Assembly: GCA_900551335.1 (NCBI GenBank)
Contig: URVO01000020.1
Coordinates: 1-13,449 of the forward strand
From: an uncultured Phascolarctobacterium sp.
GTDB taxonomy: Bacteria > Bacillota > Negativicutes > Acidaminococcales > Acidaminococcaceae
Direction of reading: 5' to 3'
DNA: 13,449 nt
Shown here: piece by piece, positions 8,315-13,449 of the stretch
Numbering within the stretch: the first letter of the stretch is position 1
Layout of the letters: each line of letters opens with the position of its first letter
Program-made: the position numbers and the translations under genes
The notes under the pieces: generated by a model
Told to the model about the DNA's origin: nothing
Seen by the model: the letters and a program-made list of their open reading frames with translations, nothing else
Databases searched by the model: none

Positions 8315-8515
8315 TTAGAAGCTGATGAGCTGCATACGGTAGACAGCACTGACGCCGGCGTTGAGCGCGAGCATACAGCCAAGGGAAAGCGCGATTAAAA
8401 GAGCAGTTTCCTTGGAGTTGAGCGGCTGCTGTTGCAGTCTGGCGCGGTTAAACGCTTTGAGGCAGAGTGTAACCAGCATACCGAAAAGAAAAAGGGCGAA
8501 GCAGATGTTAAGCAT
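8315..8515 (-). CDS. Small two-helix membrane protein, unknown function
   Basis: A 66-residue hydrophobic protein, not recognised as a known family. Two predicted membrane helices (about 2-19 and 37-59) flank a short basic linker containing Arg24, Arg26 and Lys35; by the positive-inside rule the linker would face the cytoplasm. The frame is open further upstream to 8560, but GGAG stands close before the ATG at 8515, so I choose that start. A near-consensus promoter, a leader of about 75 nt and a terminator just past the stop make a real, single-gene transcription unit likely. It runs back-to-back with the TM1266-family gene, which may or may not mean a shared role. Short membrane proteins of this type can be subunits of complexes or regulators, but nothing here decides. 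Confidence 0.72.
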   Translation of the reverse strand: MLNICFALFLFGMLVTLCLKAFNRARLQQQPLNSKETALLIALSLGCMLALNAGVSAVYRMQLISF

Positions 8516-8596
8516 GAGGTACTCCTTTATAAATAGATGGCAGATTGCCGAAAATTGCATGAGCTGCGCAGCATAGCGCAGTAAAATACAAGTCTA

Positions 8597-8624
8597 ATTA
8601 TAGCAAAATGGTGCTCAATGTCAA
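8597..8624 (-). promoter_or_regulatory. Near-consensus promoter of the small membrane protein gene
   Basis: On the minus strand TTGACA (8624-8619), a 16-nt spacer, then TATAAT (8602-8597): both hexamers perfect. Transcription would start near 8590. The leader holds a hairpin, CTGCGC (8564-8569) with GCGCAG (8576-8581). Confidence 0.85.
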
Positions 8625-8647
8625 GCGCAGGCCGAACGCAGATTTTT

Positions 8648-8677
8648 TTGCCTGCCTCCCTGCGAGTGTGCTATACT
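8648..8677 (+). promoter_or_regulatory. Extended -10 promoter of the TM1266-family gene
   Basis: TTGCCT (8648-8653), 18 nt, then TATACT (8672-8677) with TGC in front, giving an extended -10. The -35 boxes of this promoter and the divergent one are separated by only 23 bp. Confidence 0.7.
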
Positions 8678-8709
8678 TAATGAAGAAGCTTATTAAAGGA
8701 GGCAAGAAT

Positions 8710-8952
8710 ATGGAAACAAGAGTTGCAGTTATTTCTTTGATTGTTACGGATAAGGCTGTGGTCAGCGAGCTGAATGCTATTTTGCATGCTTACGGCGATT
8801 ACATCATCGGCCGCATGGGACTGCCCTATAAGGAAAAGAACGTCAACATCATCTGCGTGGCGATGGACGCACCGCAGGATGTCATCAGCGCTATGAGCGG
8901 CAAGCTGGGCCTGCTCGAGGGCGTGACGGCTAAGGCTGCTTATTCGAAGTAA
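8710..8952 (+). CDS. TM1266-family protein (iron-only hydrogenase system putative regulator)
   Basis: The 80-residue protein matches the TM1266 type that annotation pipelines call an iron-only hydrogenase system regulator. It is a small ACT/NikR-C-like ferredoxin fold with signature stretches METRVAVISLIV, YGDYIIGRMGLPY and MDAPQDVISAMSGKLG. In other anaerobes the gene often sits by hydE, hydF or hydG or a [FeFe] hydrogenase; here none is adjacent. The frame is open from 8608, but AAAGGAGG at 8695-8702 stands 7 nt before the ATG at 8710 and the family's usual length is about 80, so the longer form is not real. The regulatory role is a family label, not something the sequence proves. Cytoplasmic, own promoter. 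Confidence 0.9.
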   Translation: METRVAVISLIVTDKAVVSELNAILHAYGDYIIGRMGLPYKEKNVNIICVAMDAPQDVISAMSGKLGLLEGVTAKAAYSK

Positions 8953-8979
8953 TACCCCTAGAAAAATACGCCTAAAGTT

Positions 8980-9187
8980 AAATACCCCTCTGTCACTGGC
9001 GCGACATCTCCCCTTATAGGGGAGACTTATTCGCAGGACCTCCGTAACGGTAGTACGTCGAATAAGCTCTCCCTGTTCATCGCAAGCGATGTTAGCACGA
9101 CCAACAGTTTTTACGGCGCTTGCGCTTGTAAAAACTGGGTCTTAGCGTCAGGGAGAGATGCCTGCGAAGCAGGCAGAGAGGGTATTT
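8980..9187. repeat. Nested palindromic intergenic element with terminal inverted repeats (MITE-like candidate)
   Basis: The ends AAATACCCCTCTG (8980-8992) and CAGAGAGGGTATTT (9174-9187) are inverted copies with one indel. Inside are several near-perfect hairpins: TCTCCCC/GGGGAGA (9007-9025), CTTATTCG/CGAATAAG (9026-9066), an outer pair CTCTCCCTG/CAGGGAGAG (9067-9075, 9149-9157) enclosing CATCGC/GCGATG (9078-9091) and CAGTTTTTAC/GTAAAAACTG (9105-9137), then GCCTGC/GCAGGC (9160-9174). No gene is seen. It fills the gap between the convergent TM1266 and ACT genes and may act as their terminator. Nonautonomous mobile elements have this build, but a second copy is needed to prove it. A 9-bp AATACCCCT copy also lies at 8951-8959. 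Confidence 0.7.
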
Positions 9188-9199
9188 TTCGTTTTACTT

Positions 9200-9610
9200 T
9201 TAGAAGCTCTCTAGCAGATGGTAGCCGCGGCCAATGAGGAAGGTTGCGGTTTCCGGCTCTGCCGTTTTGAGGATAACAACTGGTTTGACGGTTTCGCGGT
9301 TGAAGGAGATGTACAGATAGGAGATGTCGATGTTGGCGCTGTGGATGGCCGTGAGGATGCCGTCGAGATAGCCCGGAGTATCGTCCATTTCTACGGCGAT
9401 AACCTTGTCGTGGCGGCATTGGTAGCCTTCCTTCTTCAGCGTTTCCATAGCGACCTCGGGATTGTCGACAATCAGACGCACGATGCCGAACTCGGCGCTG
9501 TCGTTGGCGAGCATGGTGTAGATATTGATATTAGCCTTCGCTAAAATAGTGGTGATTTTTAAAAGTCCACCGCAGTTGTTTTCGGTGAATAAAGAAACCT
9601 GATTAAGCAT
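9200..9610 (-). CDS. Tandem ACT-domain protein (COG4747-like)
   Basis: A 136-residue cytoplasmic protein made of two ACT domains and nothing else: about 2-66 (QVSLFTENNCGGLLKITTIL) and about 70-136 (VIAVEMDDTPGYLDGILTAI). ACT domains bind amino acids or other small ligands at domain interfaces, and stand-alone pairs usually act as regulators or sensors. The second domain has the usual D-x-PG-x-L turn; the first has CGGLL in place of PGxL. GGGGAGG stands 9-10 nt before the ATG at 9610. It is divergent from sbcD and converges on the TM1266 gene across the palindromic element. In other genomes such genes can sit near acyl-CoA ligase genes; there is none here, so the ligand remains unknown. Confidence 0.88.
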   Translation of the reverse strand: MLNQVSLFTENNCGGLLKITTILAKANINIYTMLANDSAEFGIVRLIVDNPEVAMETLKKEGYQCRHDKVIAVEMDDTPGYLDGILTAIHSANIDISYLYISFNRETVKPVVILKTAEPETATFLIGRGYHLLESF

Positions 9611-9646
9611 TTTGCTTAGCCTCCCCTAAAATATAGTAACAAAATG

Positions 9647-9655
9647 ATTATACCA
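9647..9655 (-). promoter_or_regulatory. Extended -10 promoter of the ACT gene
   Basis: The minus strand reads TGGTATAAT (9655-9647), a perfect extended -10. A weak -35, TTTCAG, lies 17 nt upstream (9675-9670). The leader to the ATG at 9610 is about 30 nt. Confidence 0.7.
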
Positions 9656-9734
9656 CAAATGAATGCAGACTGAAAGTGCTGTTTTGTAAACTTTATGTAT
9701 GTAATGAGAGGACAGAAGGACAGGTTCGCGTTTG

Positions 9735-9763
9735 TTGACGTGCCTGCCGGTGCGTGCTACAAT
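9735..9763 (+). promoter_or_regulatory. Promoter of sbcDC
   Basis: TTGACG (9735-9740), 17 nt, TACAAT (9758-9763), with TGC just before the -10 (extended). GGAGG at 9786-9790 stands 6 nt before the sbcD ATG. No other promoter is needed for sbcC. Confidence 0.8.
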
Positions 9764-9796
9764 CAGTTTAGAGTGTAACGTGATTGGAGGAAGAAT

Positions 9797-10951
9797 ATGA
9801 AGCTGATGCATTTGTCTGACCTGCATCTGGGCAAGAGGCTTAACGAGTTTTCGCTTCTGGAGGACCAGTGCTTTATTTTACAGCAGCTTGTGGAGCTGGT
9901 GCGCAGCGAGCAGCCTGACTGCGTGCTGCTGGCCGGGGATATTTATGACAAGCCTGTGCCGCCGGCTGAGGCGGTGACGCTGTTCGACGATTTTTTGAAT
10001 AAGCTGGCGCAGCTGACGACGGTGTGCGTGACGAGCGGCAACCATGATTCCGCGGAGCGCTTGGCGTTCGGTGCGCAGCTGATGCGTGAGGGCGGCGTGC
10101 ATTTCTGCGGCCTTTATACTGGCGAGCCGCAGTGCGTGACGCTGCAGGATGTGTATGGCAGCGTGCATATCTACCTGCTGCCCTTTCTGAAGCCTGCGCA
10201 TGTGCGCCACTGCCTGCTGCCGGAGGAGGCGGAGCAGGTGACGACCTATCATGAGGCGCTGCGCTGTGCGGTGGAGCGCCTGCATATCAATGCTGCGGAG
10301 CGCAATGTGCTGGTGGCGCATCAGTTTGTGACGGGTGCGCAGACGGCTGGCAGCGAGGCGGTGAATGTCGGCGGCGTGGACAATATCGGTGCGGAGGTTT
10401 TTGCTGACTTTGATTATACGGCGCTAGGGCATATCCACAGGGCGCAGAACGTGGGTAGCGAGCGTGTGCGCTACAGCGGTACGCCGCTCAAATATTCCTT
10501 TGCCGAATGGCAGCAGGAAAAGAGCGTGACGCTGGTGGAGCTGGGCGAGAAGGGCCGCGTGAGCGTTACGGCGCTGCCGCTGGCTCCACTGCGCGATTTG
10601 CGCAAGCTGCGCGGCAGCTATGAGGAGCTGATGAGCAAGGACTTCTATGAAGAGCTGCCGAAGGACAGCGACGGCCTTTTGCGTGACTTTTATCATCTCA
10701 CGCTGACCGATGAGGAGGATGTGCCGGACGCTGTGCAGAAGCTGCGCTCGGTCTATAAGAATCTTTTGCAGCTGGAATATGACAACAAGCGCACGCGCAC
10801 GGATAACGCGATTGAGGGCGCGGAGCGTGTGGTGGAGAAGTCGCCGCTGGAGCTGATGGAGGAGTTTTATCAGCTGCAGAACAATCAGGCGTTGAGCGAG
10901 AAGCAGAGAGCGTATCTGCAGGGCTTGCTGGAGAAGGAGGAGAGCAGATGA
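9797..10951 (+). CDS. sbcD: Exonuclease subunit SbcD (Mre11-like)
   Basis: SbcD is the metal-dependent nuclease of the SbcCD complex, which cuts hairpins, cruciforms and protein-blocked DNA ends. The 384-residue protein has every calcineurin-like phosphoesterase motif: DLHLG (Asp8, His10), GDIYD (Asp48), GNHD (Asn82, His83), VAHQ (His175) and GHIH (His212, His214). The C-terminal capping part (from about 270) is less conserved and ends in a charged helical stretch that in relatives contacts SbcC. The ATG has a strong GGAGG site and its own promoter. The stop codon overlaps the sbcC start (ATGA), indicating co-translation of the two subunits. Confidence 0.97.
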   Translation: MKLMHLSDLHLGKRLNEFSLLEDQCFILQQLVELVRSEQPDCVLLAGDIYDKPVPPAEAVTLFDDFLNKLAQLTTVCVTSGNHDSAERLAFGAQLMREGGVHFCGLYTGEPQCVTLQDVYGSVHIYLLPFLKPAHVRHCLLPEEAEQVTTYHEALRCAVERLHINAAERNVLVAHQFVTGAQTAGSEAVNVGGVDNIGAEVFADFDYTALGHIHRAQNVGSERVRYSGTPLKYSFAEWQQEKSVTLVELGEKGRVSVTALPLAPLRDLRKLRGSYEELMSKDFYEELPKDSDGLLRDFYHLTLTDEEDVPDAVQKLRSVYKNLLQLEYDNKRTRTDNAIEGAERVVEKSPLELMEEFYQLQNNQALSEKQRAYLQGLLEKEESR

Positions 10952-13398
10952 AGCCTTTAAAGCTGGTGCTGAGTGCCTTCGGCCCTTATGCCGGCCGGAC
11001 GGAGATAGATTTTACGCGTCTGGGGGAGCAGGGGCTGTACCTGATTACAGGCGATACGGGCGCAGGCAAGACGATTATTTTTGATGCGCTGTGCTACGCG
11101 CTGTACGGCGAGACGAGCGGCGGTACGCGCGAGGCTTCGATGCTGCGCAGCCAATATGCGGCTGCCGATGTGCCGACGTTCGTAGAGCTTGCCTTTCGCT
11201 TGCGTGGGCAGGAGTATGTCGTGCGGCGTAACCCTGAGTATCAGCGTCCTGTCAAGCGCGGCAGCGGCCTGACGCTGGAGCGTGCGGCGGCAGAGCTGCG
11301 CTATCCCGATGCGCGGCAGCCAGTGACCAAGACAGGCGAGGTGGACAGGGCGGTGAAGGAGCTGCTGGGACTTGATTATAAGCAGTTTACGCAAATCGCC
11401 ATGATTGCGCAGGGACAGTTCCGCAAATTCCTCGATACGAATACAGATGAACGCAGCAAAATCTTCCGCGAGCTGTTCCATACGGAGTTCTATCAGAGCC
11501 TGCAGGAGCGGCTCAAGCGGGAAGCACTGGATAAATGTAAGGAATGCGAGGAGCTGCAGCGGCGGACGGCGCAGTTCCTCAGCGGCATAAGCTGCGCCGA
11601 TTATCCGGAGCAGGCGGCCAAGCTGGCGCTGTGGCGGCAGCAGGAGTTCAGGGGCTGCGCAGGCGAGGCGCTGGAGCTGGTAGACGTGGTGATAAAGCTT
11701 GATGAGGCGAAGCAGGCGCAGAATGCGGCGGCGAAGAGCGGGCTGGACGAGCAGCAAAGAGCGCTGAATGCTAAGCTGGAATGCTTTAGCCGGCTGGCAG
11801 AGCTGGAGAGCGCTGTGCGCACATTGCAGGCGCAGAAGGAGAGGCTGCAGCAGCAGGCCGACAGCGAGGCGGAGGCCAAGGCGGCGCGTGAGCGTCAGCT
11901 GGCGGCTTTGGAGAGCGCGTGGCAGGAGGCGCAGGCTGCGCAGCTGGCGGCGGCGCAGGAGCAGGGCGAGCAGCAGCGGCTGGCGGCGCGGAAGCGCGAT
12001 TTGCAGGACGTGCAGGCGATGCTGGCGCGGTATAATGAAGAGCTGGCGGAGCTGGAGGCCAAGCGTGCGGAGTATCGCGAGCATATGCAGGATTTTACGG
12101 AGAAAAAGCAAAAATATGACGCTCTGGATATGGCCTTCTTGCAGGCTCAGGCAGGTGTGCTGGCGGCGACGCTCAAGGAGCACGAGGCCTGTCCGGTGTG
12201 CGGCTCGTTGCAGCATCCGCGGCCTGCAGTGCTGCCGCAGGATACGCCGACGGAGCAGCAGGTGAAGCAGGCGCAGGCGGCGATGACGAGTGCCAAGGCC
12301 TATCTGAGCGACCTCGCCGGGCAGGGGCGTAAGCTGAACGCCGGCTGTGAGCGTCAGCTGCAGCTCACGCTGGACAAGAGCAGAGAGCTGCTTGGCTGCG
12401 CAGAGCCGGAGAAGCTGCCCGTCTGCCTGCAGGCTGAGCAGAAACAGACGGCCGAGCTGACGCAGGAGCTGGAGGCGCGTCTGCGTCCCCTCGTGCAGCT
12501 GGCACGGCAGGAGGCTCAGCGTGCCGCCGCCGTTACGCGCCAACGTGCAAGCAACGCCCAGGCGGATGCGGACGCGCAGAAGCGCGTGGCCGAGCTGGCG
12601 AAGGTCGAGGGACAGCTGCAGGAAAAGACGGGCCAGCTCGAGCAGCAGCAAAGGCTCGTCGCGGACGTGGACGAGGCTGCCTTGCGAGCGCAGGGCGCGG
12701 AGCTGGCGGCAGCGCAGCGCGAGCTGGAGCAGCAGGACAGAAGGCTGTATGCTGCGATTGAAAATAACAAAGGCATTACGGCCAACGTGCGCGAGAGCAC
12801 GGAAGGCCTGCGCCGCAGCGAGGAGGAGTACCAGTCACTGAAGGCGCTGGCGGATACGATGAACGGCAGACTGGTGGGCAAGAAGCACGTCAATCTGGAG
12901 ACTTATATCCAGATGCACTACTTCGACAAAATCCTGCGCCGTGCCAACGTGCGCCTGCTGCAGATGACGAGCGGCCAATATGAGCTGTGCCGTGAGGCAC
13001 TGGATAATGACGAGGTAAAGACGGGCAACAGCAAGACCGGCCTCGACCTTGTGGTACACGACCATTACAGCGGCCGCAGACGCAGCGTAAAAACTCTCTC
13101 CGGCGGCGAATCGTTTATGGCCTCGCTGGCGCTGGCTTTGGGACTGGCGGATGAGGTGCAGTCGAGCGCAGGCGGCATTCAGCTGGACGCGATGTTCGTC
13201 GACGAGGGCTTTGGCTCGCTGGACGACTCCGCCCTGCAGCAGGCAGTGGCGACGCTGCAGGGGCTGAGCGAGGGACGCAGGCTGGTCGGCATTATCTCGC
13301 ACGTGCATGACCTTATGGACATGATAGATACGCAGCTTGTCGTGACAAAGAGGACGAACGGCGCCGGAACGGGCAGTGAGGTGCAGATTTTGGCCTGA
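10948..13398 (+). CDS. sbcC: Exonuclease subunit SbcC (Rad50-like ATPase)
   Basis: SbcC is the SMC-type ATPase that tethers DNA ends and gates SbcD. Walker A is GDTGAGKT (35-42), the Q-loop segment QIAMIAQGQF lies near 150, and then come two long Ala/Glu/Gln-rich coiled-coil arms (about 195-405 and 440-640) separated by the zinc hook CPVCG (Cys415, Cys418). The C-terminal ATPase half carries the signature LSGGES (717-722), Walker B with D752/E753 (MFVDEGFGSLD) and the H-loop His785. At 816 residues it is shorter than E. coli SbcC (about 1048), the difference being mainly in the coiled coils. Conserved elements from Walker A through the H-loop all appear intact. It starts inside the sbcD stop codon and is probably expressed only with it. 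Confidence 0.97.
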   Translation: MKPLKLVLSAFGPYAGRTEIDFTRLGEQGLYLITGDTGAGKTIIFDALCYALYGETSGGTREASMLRSQYAAADVPTFVELAFRLRGQEYVVRRNPEYQRPVKRGSGLTLERAAAELRYPDARQPVTKTGEVDRAVKELLGLDYKQFTQIAMIAQGQFRKFLDTNTDERSKIFRELFHTEFYQSLQERLKREALDKCKECEELQRRTAQFLSGISCADYPEQAAKLALWRQQEFRGCAGEALELVDVVIKLDEAKQAQNAAAKSGLDEQQRALNAKLECFSRLAELESAVRTLQAQKERLQQQADSEAEAKAARERQLAALESAWQEAQAAQLAAAQEQGEQQRLAARKRDLQDVQAMLARYNEELAELEAKRAEYREHMQDFTEKKQKYDALDMAFLQAQAGVLAATLKEHEACPVCGSLQHPRPAVLPQDTPTEQQVKQAQAAMTSAKAYLSDLAGQGRKLNAGCERQLQLTLDKSRELLGCAEPEKLPVCLQAEQKQTAELTQELEARLRPLVQLARQEAQRAAAVTRQRASNAQADADAQKRVAELAKVEGQLQEKTGQLEQQQRLVADVDEAALRAQGAELAAAQRELEQQDRRLYAAIENNKGITANVRESTEGLRRSEEEYQSLKALADTMNGRLVGKKHVNLETYIQMHYFDKILRRANVRLLQMTSGQYELCREALDNDEVKTGNSKTGLDLVVHDHYSGRRRSVKTLSGGESFMASLALALGLADEVQSSAGGIQLDAMFVDEGFGSLDDSALQQAVATLQGLSEGRRLVGIISHVHDLMDMIDTQLVVTKRTNGAGTGSEVQILA

Positions 13399-13449
13399 TG
13401 CGGAAGAAATTTCTGCGTGAAGGGGAAAAAGCACTTTACCATGACATGT
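13398..13449 (+). CDS. Possible start of the next gene in the operon, cut by the window edge
   Basis: An ATG overlaps the sbcC stop (TGATG) and the frame stays open for 17 codons to the window end, reading MRKKFLREGEKALYHDM. The only purine-rich stretch upstream (GAGGTG, 13378-13383) is far from the ATG, so initiation would depend on coupling to sbcC. Too short to assign to a family. Confidence 0.3.
   Translation, partial: MRKKFLREGEKALYHDM

Noticed and set aside
8980..9187. CRISPR array or attenuator/riboswitch as explanation for the repeat-rich gap
   Set aside because: There are no regularly spaced direct repeats, and the element lies downstream of both neighbouring genes rather than upstream of a coding start.
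9111..9419. Minus-strand 102-codon frame through the palindromic element
   Set aside because: It overlaps the ACT gene in another frame and runs through the palindromic element; no ribosome site or family resemblance.
13398..13449. Uronate isomerase as identity of the frame at the right edge
   Set aside because: The FL...LYH pattern resembles its N terminus only loosely and the spacing differs; 17 residues are too few.

Overview
The window looks like a chromosomal segment of an anaerobic, fairly GC-rich Firmicute. Class Negativicutes is my best guess, from gene content and general likeness rather than any search. Pointers are a stand-alone rubredoxin, a TM1266-type protein tied to [FeFe]-hydrogenase systems, strong AGGAGG-type ribosome sites, sigma-A-like promoters that are very often of the extended -10 (TGn) type, and uvrA-uvrC and sbcD-sbcC operons.

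Region 1 (1-2168) is an AT-rich island (one sampled 60-base line is 23% G+C, against 60% for a sampled uvrA line). It carries a type II restriction-modification pair in tail-to-tail orientation: a C5-cytosine methyltransferase cut by the left window edge, and a PD-(D/E)XK endonuclease that resembles the SacI family. Their 3' ends overlap by 4 bp. The island abuts the RBS of uvrA, so it probably lies where uvrB or the uvr promoter would often be expected.

Region 2 (2169-6859) is uvrA-uvrC, translationally coupled by an ATGA overlap: nucleotide excision repair damage recognition and dual incision. No uvrB is in the window.

Region 3 (6860-8314) holds two compact, independently controlled genes whose codon choice suggests high expression. 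One is rubredoxin (too short for a usual ORF cut-off). The other is a 268-aa cytoplasmic protein with four 44-residue Sel1-like repeats that are nearly identical at DNA level. Each has its own promoter and terminator.

Region 4 (8315-9796) holds a 66-aa two-helix membrane protein on the minus strand with a complete promoter-RBS-terminator set. It is transcribed back-to-back with the TM1266-family gene. Between the TM1266 gene and a convergent tandem-ACT gene sits a ~208-bp nested palindromic element with terminal inverted repeats, a MITE-like or intergenic repeat candidate. The ACT gene diverges from sbcD.

Region 5 (9797-13449) is sbcD-sbcC, the Mre11-Rad50-type nuclease/ATPase, again ATGA-coupled, with a rather short SbcC. 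A possible next reading frame starts on the sbcC stop codon and runs off the right edge.

Overall the segment combines DNA maintenance (UvrAC, SbcCD), an acquired defence module, and small anaerobic redox or regulatory genes. I see no clear multi-gene novel system. The least explained items are the Sel1-like repeat gene, the palindromic element and the 66-aa membrane protein.
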